This document shows positions 44,628-56,299 of a DNA stretch of 64,000 nt, in pieces; position 1 is the first letter of the stretch; each line of letters starts with the position of its first letter. Location of the stretch: contig JABYQN010000004.1 in the NCBI GenBank assembly GCA_022606135.1, forward strand, positions 2,914,001-2,978,000. Direction: 5' to 3'. A program made the translations under genes and the position numbers. The DNA is from Fomes fomentarius. Taxonomy: Eukaryota; Basidiomycota; Agaricomycetes; Polyporales; Polyporaceae. A model generated the notes under the pieces. That model had not been told where the DNA came from, searched no databases, and saw nothing but the letters and a program-made list of their open reading frames with translations.

Positions 44628-45298
44628 CTCAAGCTCGAGATCGAATTTGCTCATCCTTGCGCCTTGAGGATAGGCTTTGATGCCAGGTTCCTACAGGGTT
44701 GCGTATGGCGTTTCTGTGTTTGTACGCAGTCATGTATTGTACAGCATTTGCACAGTATGACATTTGCGTTTCGTTCTGTCGTATGGCCCTTTTGAAGAAG
44801 ACAGGTTGGGAAGCTATACAACCTCTCACCTTGACTCCTCTAAGATGCGGTACCTAGAGTCCGTTGATGGACTTGAAGGGGTTGATGGATTTCTTCCGCG
44901 CGCATGCGCGTGCCCTCGATAGCGCGGCTTGCGAGTTTGGGTACTCAATGAGCAGTCGAGACACTCTACTACTCGATGCATACGTCGACTCATGAGTCTT
45001 CTCTCGCGCCGCATCCCTGTGTCGCGCAACAGCTTCTCGTCGCTAGTCTTGACCCACTATTCACCGTCATGGTCCAGTTAGATGCGCAGGCTTGTGCCTT
45101 TATGCCCCGGCGTATTTGCGCTGACCGTAAGAAGACATAACTTGGCACATACCTTCGCGACGCCCTACTTCTCCAACTATCGTGGATGTGTCATGATGTT
45201 GGTTGACGGCATACATGCGAGACAGAATGGAAGAGATGAGATTGAAACGAGAGATCACACATAGATGGCAAATAACTACGGGAGGCGAAGACGAGGGA

Positions 45299-48251
45299 TC
45301 ACATCAACACACACCAAGAGTCGCTATCGCTTGCTGGGCGTTCAACAGGACTCGAGTCGACACCCCGCCGCTCGGGACTCGAGCGGGGACTGGAGGAAGA
45401 CCCTGCGCCCATGCTCCGTACGGCCCTCATGTGAGGTAAAGGCGGGCTTGGTCCTCGACGTTCAGCTCGTGTGAGACGTTGCCGCTTTGTAGGTGTTTCA
45501 AAACATGTCGGCACGGATCTACGGGGCAGCACAAGCTGTTCATCGGAAATGGGCTCGTTCAGGGAATCGTTTTGGCGCTTTATCCCTACACTAGCAAGCT
45601 CGGGAGGGGCGCTTCGGTTCGTCTGGGGTCCAGGTTGCCAACGACCAGAGGGTGTGGGTGTCTCGGGTGGATGGCGGGGAAGAGCTGCGAGGGTGCGGAA
45701 GCGAACGTCCTTGCGAGCTGGTACGGGAGCGACGACGCCTTCTACGATGACAGAGTTGGCATGGGAGTTGAGCAGTTCGCATTCGACCCAGTCCTTCTTG
45801 GGCCACTGGGGCTTCTTCAGAGCTTCCTCGAAGATCTCCAGCACCGACTTGTAGTCGAGCTTCATGCCCGCCAAGAGCTGGCAACGGACGAGGCGCCTGA
45901 ATTTTTCGAGAAGAGTGGTCAGCGGCTCGTTGTTGTCGACGACCAGCTGGGAGGATTTCATCATGTCAAAGCCCGGGACTGTGCCAATCCATGAAATCTT
46001 GGCGTTATATGCCTCACGGTCTGATCCATATTTGAATACCTCTCCACACCTCTCTGGGCCTAGTGAGTGCTTTGTGTGGCGGAGGACGACCCACAGGAGG
46101 ACCCAATAGACAGATTCCAGATCGTGGTGGACGCCGTGGACAATCGGGGTGGCAACCTCATGTATCGTCAGGAGGTCCAGCGCCATGTAGTAGAAGGTTC
46201 CCTGAACAAAGGTTGAGCGCAATGCATTGGAGAGTTACTGATCGACTCACTGTTCGTTCTTTCTGAATGATGATTCCGGTCACATGCCCTGAGTCATCCT
46301 CATCGGCAATGGGCATGTCGTCAATCAGCTCAGGGGGGTCATCCTCAACCTCTATCGAGCTGTAGTCGAAGTCGTGAATGAAGCCGACGAATGACCCCTC
46401 GCTAGGTTTATCCACGATGAGGATATTCCCGATGCTCACGTCCCGATGCAGAATCCCGGCTTTCGTATACGCTTGTTCGTGCCCTAGAAAGCCATGGCAT
46501 GAAGAAAAGTCCTCGACATATGACAGCACGAAGTACGTACCCTTGACTGCGTCTTGGAGGGCGGTCACTAGCTCCTCTGTGTTCTTGAACTTGTACACCG
46601 GTCTTCCGACGTCGGCCACTACGAATCGCATGTGGCTGCGCTCGCGGTAAGTCATCTTGGGGCCCAAGGCGAGTGTCCAGGAGAATGTCTGATGTAGCGG
46701 GTAATGAAGCGGATGGCGAGCGGATGGATCGGAATGACCGATAGCAGCGCAGGCCGTAGGCGAAGGACTCGGATATGGCAATGTAGACGGTGATGGTGGT
46801 GTAGACGGCGATGGCGATGTAGATGGCGATGGCGATGTAGACGGCGATGGCGACGAAGGCTTAGCATTCTTGGGCTGGGTCTGCGTCGTGGACAACCGCA
46901 GCTGGCGCTGTTCGTCTGGTATGAGATGTAGGTACGGAGTAGACTGTTCCCACAGCCGGACATCCACCTCCCCCAGGTCGCCACCGCACTCGAGCTTGGT
47001 TAGACCGTACCGTTCTGCTTCTGGGATTTTGTCCGCCAATCGGTAGTAGAACGATGCCTCAGACTGCCGAACGACCTGGCGCCAGGACTCCTTCAGGATT
47101 CCCAATTTGGGAGGTCGACTGGTTGGAGTACCACGTGTGTCCTCGATGGTGCGCCAGACCATGGTAGCACGTGAGAAGAGGTGAGCGTTGATGTCAACTG
47201 CCTTATAGACGATGTACCAGCTACTCGTGTCCGTCTTCTGGTCGTACACCCGCATACGTCGGCCATGCAGCACGTCCTTATTGAAAGTCTTGAGATTCTC
47301 GCCTCTCTCGCCGAGCTGTTTCTTAACCCACGCGACGTCGTCGAGGGACAAAGAGGTGATTGATGGATCACAGCCAACCACGGTCTTGCCAAAGCATGGG
47401 TTGACGAAGTGCCACAGGAACTTCTGAAGAAGCTCCGGGTTCTCTTTCAGAACGAACCTCTCTGAGACGAGGGCGCAAGAGTGGTCGAAGCGGATAAGAC
47501 GAGCGTACTCGCCGTAGATGCCAATAACGTAAGAAGCTAGGAAACCATGAACAAGCATGAGATTGCGTGCGTTACGAGCAATCTGGATGATCTTGTCGTT
47601 GTTGGTGTATCCTTTCTTCCAGTCATAGAAGGGATCGTCTTTCTCGTCTGGCTTGACTTCGATGACCGACGCAATGTCACGCCACGGGTAAGTGAGGAGC
47701 ACGTCCAGGTCCAGATCCTTCCTAGGGAAGGAGATCGAGAGATCGGGTTTCGAATTGTGGTGGTTGGGGGCGAAGGCGGCGAAAGGGAAAGGAAGTGGGT
47801 TGGCGTGAGTGTCCGCAAACTTCAGCTGCTTGTCCGCAGGAAAGCTCTTGACAAGAAGTCTCAGACCAGAGAGCTACTGAAGATGAGCTACAATTCACAA
47901 CCAACAGTGACGTGCACGTACTAGTCCTGGATAACTCGCAATTTCGCCTCCCTTCCGCGGAACATACTGGGCGAAAGGACCCGGCTGTGCGTTCAAATTG
48001 TTGGGCGGCGAGTATGGGACATCACAGGGGACGAGGCGGTCGATGAACCAGTCCACAGGATCTTCGATGAGATGAATTCTGTTACGGAGCTCGTTCGTCC
48101 ATGCTTCTTTGACGATGTTGCTGTCGTGGTGGACTTCGCGTAGGGTATTAGCGACAGAGACAGAGGCAATAGAGTGAGGAGTGGCTTGGGTAGGCATACC
48201 TTCACCAGCAGCAAAGACAGGTTCGCACAGAAAAGAGCTTGGGATAGACAT
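45299..48251 (-). pseudogene. FunK1-type protein kinase A, right-arm copy (one-base insertion)
   Basis: Exons 48251-47922, 47874-46541, 46483-46251 and 46201-45299 use the same splice sites as the left copy. Domains are complete: 'GILKESWRQVVRQSEASFYY', catalytic loop 'GILHRDVSIGNIL', 'HDFDYSS', then 'DDPPELIDDMPIADED', which is the sequence lost by frameshift in the left copy. The Ser-Pro low-complexity insert is expanded relative to the left copy. In exon 2, at 47820-47821, this copy has GAAGG where the left has GAAG. The extra G shifts the frame, and a stop follows about 37 codons later. Without it the product would be 932 residues. An internal start downstream (47702 region, or a later ATG) could still give an N-terminally shortened kinase. 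Confidence 0.75.
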
Positions 48252-50489
48252 TTTATGCTTTGAGGGCGGGTGCGTCGAGATGGTTTAGAGGAACAATGGG
48301 TCCGTCCACAAGCGCCCTGCCAACGGTCAATGCGCGCGGATCAAAAATCCGTGGAAGGGCCCGCTTCAGTGAATGTGCATAAGGCGAGAGCCACAACGCA
48401 CGGACCTAGTGGCTCCTTTGTGTGATCGAATCAAGGGTGTTGCGGTATGATCTGGGTGCCTAATTCTTCACTTGAAGGACGGCTGGATAGCGGAGATGAT
48501 ACAAAGTCAGGGAAATCCACACTGACTCAAATACCGAAGATGCAGAGTATGTGATCAGTTGCACCTCCGAAGCGCATGCGCGACAGAGGGAAAGGTTCAC
48601 CTAGATCGTGATTTAGAGGGCTTTGACGGCAAGATGAATGACTCACCTCGGCAATGGCCCACAATGCGGATAGTTGTACGATTGTGACGGGACACGGGAG
48701 TGGTGGTCGTTGTTGCACCGCCGCGTCTAGACGAAGTTCAACATGGCTCCATAATGGGCGCCCAACAGTAACAGAAGCGACGGCCCGGTTTCAGCGCGTC
48801 TGCTAACCACCTCCTGGTACCGGCATATCATGTCATCGTTGCGTCAAAGGGGTTGCTCCACTACTTGTATCGCTAGTCTTGCAAGCTAAAACAGTGGAGT
48901 GACATAATTATCTCCCCAATCACAATGGCTATTATTAACGTCGTTGTCGAGGGAGCTACTTGTTCAAAACTTATACACTCCAGAATCCTCTAAGCTGTAG
49001 AACTTCTTCTGCCCATACTCCTCCAGGCTATATACCGGTATCTCCGGGTCAAGCTTCTGCGCGTCAAAATACCCCAGCCTCTTCGCGTTCTCGAGCGTGT
49101 TCTCGCCCAGGATGTGCATGTTGTGCGAGGTAGCAGGGCCACGAGGTACGAGAGGTTGTCAGAGACGTATAGAAGTCGCTTCTGGGTGCTGAAATAGCGG
49201 TCCAGAGCAGTTGTCTGCTAGCTGTGCAGTAATAGACTCGGAGCGCGGGATTGGAGTGGGATGTCTTCTGTGAGGTGTTAGAATTTGACTGAGTGAGAGC
49301 GGATTGGTGAGTGTGGCGACACACAGAAGAGACCTGAGAGGATCAATGATAATCCAATTGTCGTCTTTGTGTCGTCTTCCTGCGTACTATTTGTCGTCAA
49401 TGACGCGAAGCCAGTGGTAACGCTGAGACTCGGAGGCTGGAGCCTGAGGTTGTATGCATGGCGGCGCGGTACTGAAGATAGAAGTGGAATGCCATGTGAT
49501 TATGATTACAAATGTCACTGTCATCGCCTCGAGCAATTCAGTACACAGGCCGTGCGTTGGCGGTGGTTATGTGTGCTTGTGCTCACGAGGTAGGTAGTAA
49601 GAGGGATCAGTCACCCGTTGGCGCTTGTCTTATCGGGCGCAACCGAAAGCGACTTTCCAGATCAGGTCGATTGCTTTAGGGCAGACCTGATAAGTTATAC
49701 GAGCAGTACAGAGCATCGCTACACTGCACCAGGACGGCCACTGCGGCCTACTACTGTCAACACGGACAATAACGGAACAACTCCCTTCCAAACATCTTCT
49801 GAGCATGCTGGATCGTGAGTCTTGTTCTCACTCATACGACTCCGGTTCACAGACTGTACAGTCTCAATAACAACATCCTTGCGCAAATATTTGACCAGGA
49901 AGATCTTTACCTCCGTTGTACATGTTCAATTCACCCTGCGTACAAAACTACGTTCAAGGTTTTGAAATGCTATTCATTCCCCAAGTTGATCATCAATCAG
50001 ACATCAACCTTTTTCTCCAAGTCCATCACCCGCTCGCCGTCGTCTGACATCCGTAGCGCTGCTGCAATCAGGTAGTGATGTTACACAACCGAGGTGATCT
50101 AGCTGAACTTCGTTAAAACAGCTTGGGAGCGATCGAGCGAAAGAGTGCCACGTCCTTTCCAACATCTGCCAGTAGTGAACCAAACCTTCACACGCACGGC
50201 CGGCATCGAGCAGGTTGCATATCGACCTGTTTCGCATTCAACCATGCGCCGTCTTCCGGTAATCGCAAAATTCGTGAAGCTGGTGGGGGTACGTAGTATA
50301 ATGTGGTGTCACCCGCCACCTAGCTGAAGTTCGTCAAAACAGTCTAAGCGATCCATGACTGTGTCAACTTCTGCCAGTGGTGGACCAATCTCGACCCACG
50401 CTCGCCATCAAACAGGGTCCATCCGGTAAGATGCCTTCTATACTACGGACGAATGAGCTCTAGTATTTTCTTGACTCATCAGTGATACT
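48252..50489. other. Right-arm intergenic region, mirror of 26255-28456
   Basis: Contains the decayed C-terminal piece on the minus strand at about 49125-48965 ('NTLENAKRLGYFDA', 'YSLEEYGQKKFYS'), matching 27594-27752 of the left arm, and an 86-codon plus-strand frame (49815-50075). Both copies have diverged in ways that do not preserve protein sequence. No intact gene. Confidence 0.45.
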
Positions 50490-50706
50490 ATGTCGCATCC
50501 ACCGCACCTGCTGAACCACGATGTCCTGAGCGCTGTGCTCGAGCATGCAGAAACGGAGATACTCCTGTCGCTCGCGCTTTGCTGCCGCGCGCTTTACCAG
50601 GACGGCGTGCGTGTGCTCCTCGCTGAGCCGGTATGCCTCGACCAGACGTGGGAGGACCCCGAGAAGAAGCTCCGCGTGGTCTAGTCTTTCCTCGAATTCA
50701 TGTCGG
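50490..50706 (+). pseudogene. F-box/LRR-like gene, 5' fragment cut at the duplication boundary
   Basis: Starts with the same 'MSHPPHLLNHD' as the intact gene at 26254 and is alike for about 64 codons. The Trp codon that follows 'KKLRVV' is changed to TAG here, then 'SFLEFMS' follows and the similarity ends at 50706. The remaining 400 codons are absent. Confidence 0.85.
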
Positions 50707-51752
50707 GAACAATTCCTGTGTCCTACTCACATTCGACGGCGGGATTGATGTTACAGTGCCCCTGATCCCATTTGTCTGCGACTGGAATGCATCGCTTTCT
50801 GTCCGCGGTCGGAGACTGGAGAGTCTGAATTGGCCTGCAAGCGAGCGCGATCGGGACCGAGTGGTTCTCGGGCTCGTAAGTCAACCCGTTGTGCTTCATG
50901 AAGCGACCGAACGGCGAGGTGTCATGTACCCAATTGGCAGCCGTTCTTCGAGTCAACGTACCTATCCCTGCGCAAGCCCGTGGAAGCAAATAAGAATACA
51001 CCCGGCTTTGTAAGGATGAGGGGTGCATTCCCTGACGCTCGTACCAAGTATTGCAAGCTACCTCCAGAGGCAACTATCCACGCTAAGCAGCCACGGTGAT
51101 GTCACAATAGCATTCACATTTGCTGTAGAAGCATGTCGCTCCGTCCCGCTGTTGCGTCTATTCGCATGTTGATCTGTATGCAATATCACTTATATGCATT
51201 GTCTTACTGCCCTTTTGAGATTATGTTCTCGAAAGTCTTATCAACCTGTCTCCTCCGATCGAAGTTGGCTGCACGTGTCAGATGTAGGTTGGCGATTTTC
51301 TGGCAATACGAGGTCCGACAGCGAAAAGAAACATCATATGCGAACGCCGTACAATACATGACCACATACAAAACACAGAAACGTGAGCTGCAACACTCGA
51401 GGCTGAGACTCATCCACACCTCTGCGAGTCGTCAAATGGAGGTGTTGAATCAGTCCGGGACGCGGCGCAGAGATTGAGAAGGAGATGGGGGCACAGTCGG
51501 GAGATGGATTGTGGGAGGCAACGAGAGATGGCGGAGACTTCCGCTCGACCTTGATCGACCAGTCGTAACATACGGTAACACTGAAGAGGGCGCTGTAAGA
51601 ACAAGGGTTCGTAGTGGCCTCATGGAATCTAACGGTGACAGCCTCAGCATCCGTCACAGAACATATACTGATACTGACTAAATCGAAGCGCAAAGACACT
51701 CCAGCTGCCACGGGAATCTGGCTCATCAACCTGTCAACGGGATCAAACTTGA
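50707..51752. other. Intergenic, outside the right arm
   Basis: No supported gene. Overlapping frames on both strands between 51133 and 51800 show no domain. Confidence 0.4.
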
Positions 51753-52931
51753 TCAAACGCCAGCAGGAACATACGACCACACATTACAGGGCCTGCTGAA
51801 CTCACCCCAATACGCACTAACGTGCAGAATCCCTCGATCTTGCAACCCCGGAAAGCGCGCCGTGACGTCCTCCACCCACCGCGTCGCATCGCGCTGCTTG
51901 GAGCAGTACCTACCGATAGAAGATTGTCAGGGAGACGCAGCGTAGACTGCCAAAGATCGGTTGCGAGAGTATTGCGTTCATCTCTGTGAAGTGGGCGAGT
52001 ATCGACTCATACCGTTCAGTTCCGACAGCCTGCTTGATCCGAGCGTATCTTCCGGAGCGCGTGCACGGCATGGGCAGAACTGTGCAGCTCGAGCCGTTCA
52101 AGATGCAAGAAGGATGAAAGATCTGGGAGAGACGTAGGTTACGCCAGTCTCACACAATTACGATAGACGCTACAATGACGATACCTTGTTCGTAATTGCA
52201 GGAACTAGACTGGAAGAGCAGGGTCTTCACGTTCGCTCCCCATACGTCCGCGAACATGTCCATAGCGGATATACGTGGCCCAATCTACGGATGCCAACAT
52301 CAGATCACGGCCAATGGACAGATGAGGGGCTCTCATACCATAACGAAGGTTAGATTGTTGAAGCATCTCGGTGTCGTGGGGAGTCTTGTAACATTGTTTT
52401 CGTCCGTCCACCACAGGTAAGATATGGTCACTTTCCAAATGTGAGGGAACGACAATACAACACCAAAAAAGTCCGCAAAGGAGTGAAGATTGAGCCTGGT
52501 GAGGGACAGGCCGCGGCGAACATCGATATCTTTGCAAAGTCGAGTGCGGCCGGTGGCACCAACGACGAGAACTCTGCACCACCAATCTCGAGGGACTGGA
52601 GGTTGGACAACCGCGCGACGACGTGTGGGGGGAAGGGCATATCGAAGCGGTCGTCGTCTTCAGATCTAGAAACGAAGTCGGCGAGGCCAAATGGGAGGTG
52701 TTTCACCATAAGCGCCAGATCGTCGTACACGGCCAGGGTACGTGCAAAGGATGAGACTCGCGAGCGTTCGATAAGAGTGATGCGACCATACAAGTGGAAC
52801 CGGGCCTGTCTAAGCATGGCCTTGCATGTGAGCGCACATGCGCATAGCACGCACAGTCGCTCTCGGTGAAGGCTGGCCTCGGGAAACGCATCCGGGTCGT
52901 CATACAAGTACTCCACCTCGGAGGAGGTCAT
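51753..52931 (-). pseudogene. F-box/LRR-like gene, degenerate
   Basis: The start 'MTSSEVEYLYDDPDAF' and 'CACALTCKAMLRQARFHLYG' fit an F-box-type N-terminus. It continues with 'ARLSNLQSLEIGGAEF'. Around 52510-52560 the sense moves to another frame: 'SLTRLNLHSFADFFGVVLSF', 'PHIWKVTISYLWW'. Then come an intron (gtatga..ccgtag, about 52344-52291), 'AMDMFADVWGANVKTLLF', another intron and 'LSSFLHLERLELHSSAHAVH', and a second frame change before 'RYESILAHFTEMNAILSQ'. It ends 'WVEDVTARFPGLQDRGILH' to TGA at 51755-51753. At least two indels disrupt it. It belongs to the same broad class as the other LRR-like genes here but is not a close copy. Confidence 0.55.
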
Positions 52932-53169
52932 TCATTCTTTGCACCTGGAGGATTCGATGTGTAGGCCCTAGGGAACTCAGAATACGAGCTTGTTCAAGTT
53001 TGGCCTGATTTGGAACTTATTTGCACTTGTTTGGGTAGCCCCGTATTCGTCCAACAACTGACGCGACACCCCTCGCAAGCCCGACGCGCTGCGACTGCAC
53101 CGTGTCGCCGCCCTCCTTCAATCAGAATCAATGTCCTCCGGGACCGTGACGAGCACCGGTCGCAGCACA

Positions 53170-53385
53170 TCATGGCCATTGCACAAGATATCGACGGGTT
53201 TTCGTGAGTTGGCTAGCCAAGTTCGTATGTCCAGTGCTTCAAGTTGGCACTCTCAGAGCTAGCCTAAGCCTCGCTGACTATCACAATAGTAGACTGAATG
53301 AGGATGGACCCCATAGAACTAGGCATTTCATTCCGGAAGATGGGAAAGTAGTAAGAAGGGGCACCATGCGTAGTTGATAATGGCA
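53170..53385 (+). pseudogene. Third partial copy of the F-box/LRR C-terminal end
   Basis: 'AIAQDIDGFS' followed by a gtgagt..caatag intron and a short tail matches 'ALIKEIDGFP' plus its intron and tail at 42780-42946. Shared intron words (gttggct, ttcgtatgtc, gctgactatcac) and a shared downstream 'caccatgcgtag' confirm common origin. The rest of the gene is missing. Confidence 0.6.
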
Positions 53386-53389
53386 TAGG

Positions 53390-54237
53390 CCTCAGGAAGC
53401 GCTGAATCGTCTAATCGCAAGTCAACTCGTCATTGTATCAGTCGAGAAGGGAAGACAATAAAGCAGCCCTTGGCCCTCGAGGAGGACGATATCTCGGACT
53501 CGGATTCGGACTCGGGCCCGAGGAGCGGTATCATTATCATTACGAAAAATGGTATGCAGCGGTCACGCTGTGAGTAGAGGATGCGGGCGTTGCTACAGGG
53601 CTACTAGAGTTGCAACAAAGTATTACAACACAACAAACAGCGAGGCGTTGGAACGGCATGATGCGGGGGATCACTACATATGTACAACTGCGATGCGCGA
53701 GGAGTCCGGGACGGTATGCGGGGGTGACGAATGGGATGTTCCGAGAGGCGTGTGTGATGGCATGGAGTAGAGATGCGGCGATACTGGGAAGCGGGAGAAA
53801 TGAGATGGTACAACAAGCGAGTGGTGGGTGTGTCAGAAAAGGAAGGGAGAAGGGAGAAGGGAGGATGAGAAGATGAGAAGATGGTGGAATTGGGTTGACG
53901 GAAGACGGGATGGAGAAGATAGAAGGCGAAAAAGAAAGAGCGCGGAGGCGCGCGAGAATGATCAACAGACGAGACGAAATGTATCAGGTGAGCAGAAGGG
54001 TAAACCAAACCGCATTATGGTATCCGTATCCGATGAACAAAACGCACTATGCGAGGAAATGAACGCGAAGGTGAAGACGGAGAAGAAAAGAAAAGAAAAG
54101 AAAGAAACGTGGTAGCCGGTCCGTTCCGGGCTCCCGCGCAGAGAGGCTGAGATGGCGCGGATAGCCCAGGACATGGAGCCCGGGGTATTGAGACAGTACC
54201 GCAGCGCGCCCTCCCTCAAGGTCTGTGCCCCCTTCCA
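53390..54237. other. Intergenic / 3' flank of the CCCH gene
   Basis: Purine-rich on the plus strand from about 53770 to 54110, with AAAAG repeats near 54083-54110. Long but low-complexity frames on the minus strand are not supported as genes. Probably the 3' untranslated and downstream region of the CCCH gene. Confidence 0.4.
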
Positions 54238-56044
54238 CTACATTCCATAGAGGGCGGGAGGTGGCGTGGCCTGGGCGGCGCGCACCGAGGAAGACGAGGG
54301 CGCCCAGCTCTGCAAGAGAAGACATGTGGTCAGCGCCCGAACACTCATCACCTCCACACAACGCCAAACCACAAAAATGAAGACGAAATGTGCACTCACC
54401 CTGCGCGCAAGGCGGTCAGAGTGCGTCTGCCACGGCAAGCGTCCACCCGCGCTCCCCGTAGTGGGGCTGTCGAGCCCGAGTGCGTCCATCGCCTCTCTGT
54501 TGACGCTCTTCGTCGACACGCTGATCCGGCGCGCGTGTCCGTTCCGCTGTTCTTTCGGCGGAGCGTACGGAAACTCGTCCGCGGGTGTCGAGTACGCGCG
54601 GGTCTTCGGCGGAGGCAAGTTCAGCGGGATGCTCGGGGACGGGTCCTCGCTTGGGCGGAGCGCGTAGTTGGCCATCGTCATGGCCATGGACATCTGACGC
54701 GGTATCGCTTCCTCCGGATATTCGGCCATAGGCAGACCCTGGGGTCGGACGAACTGAGGAGCGAAGTGTTGTAGAGCGGGCGGACGGTTGCCAGAGAGCG
54801 CGTCGCTGTACCCAATAGCCGCACCCGGCCACGCCGACGGGTTGACGGCGACAGCGGTGTATCCCACGGAGGCGGGCGTATACGGCAGTTGCCATCCCTC
54901 CCATGGGTTCGTGAAGATCACAGGCATTTGCTGGTGAGGTATGGACGAATGCGGCGCGGGAAGCGAAGGAAGGAGAGCGGGCGGCGCGGGGGCGGGCTGT
55001 TGCGGGTAGAAGTACGTACCGTTGTATTGCATCGCCGCGCGGGGAACCGTGTCTAGTTGAGTTGCGGGCGCGTTTGTGCTCGTCGCCTTGGCAGGTGCAA
55101 GAGACGGTGACGTCGTGGGCGAGTTCGAGATGTATGGCTCGGGGTGCTTGTATGGACAGAGCGGGCCGCGTCGACAGTTCGGCCAGGCGAGACACGGTGT
55201 GTGAGCAGCGACTGTGGATGTTTGACGAGGATGAGGACGAGTCAGACATTTGTGAGCTTATCGGATGCGCAGTACTCACACATCTGGACGGAGGCCGGGT
55301 GCAGGTACTGACAGTCCTGGACATGGCACAGGCCCTGCACGTAGGCCCAACAGTGACTGTGCTTGCTGCCCACCTTCCCGCGCTCGCCATGCACATGCTT
55401 ACTACCGAAACCCGAGGAGTTGCGATTTTTGGAGAAGCGAACGTCGTCCTTCGCGAACTCCGCAAGCGTGAGATCATGTATACTGTTGTCCACGTCTGTG
55501 AGTACGTTGCCGACCGATGAGGTAATGGACTCACTAGTTGCACTGATCGCCGACCGGACACCATCCACGGTTCTTCAGGTAGTGCCTGCACAACGTGGTG
55601 CGCCAGGACAAAGGTCGATACTTGATACGCGAGGAAGGGTGCCCTATGTTGGAAGAAGTGCTCCAGTTGTACGCGGGGTAGTCGGAGCTCGTGTTGGTCA
55701 CTGGAGAAAGCGTCGGCCACAGCGGGGGCGAGAGATTTGAGGCTGAAAGTGGGTCGTCATTGCTTCGCTGGCTAAGCTGTCAAAGAGGAACGGATGCGTC
55801 AGCACAGCGTTCCGGGTGGATTATGGAGCGGCAGCTTCTGACCGATGGCTGAATCAACGAGCCGATAGTGTTTGACTGAATCGATTCGGGAGATGCGTGG
55901 ATGTAGTTGCACTTGTCGCCCTGCGGACAATGCCCCAGTGCAAAGTTCCGACAAAGTTTCGCTAGAAGGCGTTTAATACGCGGCGCGCGGCAGTCGAGAA
56001 GACGAAGAATACGCACTTCGGTAGCGTCCACGTCGAGTAGCCAT
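54238..56044 (-). CDS. Protein with four CCCH zinc fingers, 491 residues, intact
   Basis: Six exons (56044-56017, 55961-55843, 55776-55535, 55482-55280, 55211-54400, 54309-54238) close in phase with TAG at 54240-54238. The start is 'MATRRGRYRTKLCRNFALGH'. The RTKLC element directly precedes finger 1. Fingers: 1 C-x7-C-x5-C-x3-H (CRNFALGHCPQGDKCNYIH), 2 C-x9-C-x5-C-x3-H (CRHYLKNRGWC..CNYIH, interrupted by an intron), 3 C-x7-C-x4-C-x3-H (CWAYVQGLCHVQDCQYLH), 4 C-x5-C-x5-C-x3-H (CLAWPNCRRGPLCPYKH). The C-terminal half is Pro/Ala/Ser-rich and low in structure. CCCH fingers with an RTKLC-like lead usually bind AU-rich RNA and control mRNA stability or processing. That role is inferred from family. 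A minus-strand frame extending upstream of 56044 needs no intron but lacks support. Confidence 0.82.
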
Positions 56045-56299
56045 GGTTCGAAGAGTGGATGGGGGGAGGAGAAGAGAGGGAGGTTCAATTGTTTGAGTAG
56101 GCTGCGCGCCTGATGCTTATATGTCAGGTCCTGGACAAAGTGAAAGTGGTCGGATATGAATGCGCTGAGCCACGCGCACGTGCCACTCACGCGAGGGAGT
56201 AAAGCTAAGCTTCCGGCTATGACCAGCTCGCCCCATGGACAGGTGCTAAAGCGCATTGTTACCCAGCTATTATGAAGGCTCCCTCCGGCGTGAAAGCTC

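Larger units (their letters stand above)
43212..50706. repeat. Right arm of the giant imperfect inverted duplication
   Basis: About 7.5 kb, reverse complement of 26038-35616. It is shorter because sequence matching about 32705-34828 of the left arm is missing at the junction near 43985. The outer end stops abruptly inside the F-box coding sequence at 50706, just after ATGTCGG. Beyond it there is no further match to the left side. The truncated F-box and kinase B copies indicate that this arm is the derived copy. Confidence 0.9.
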
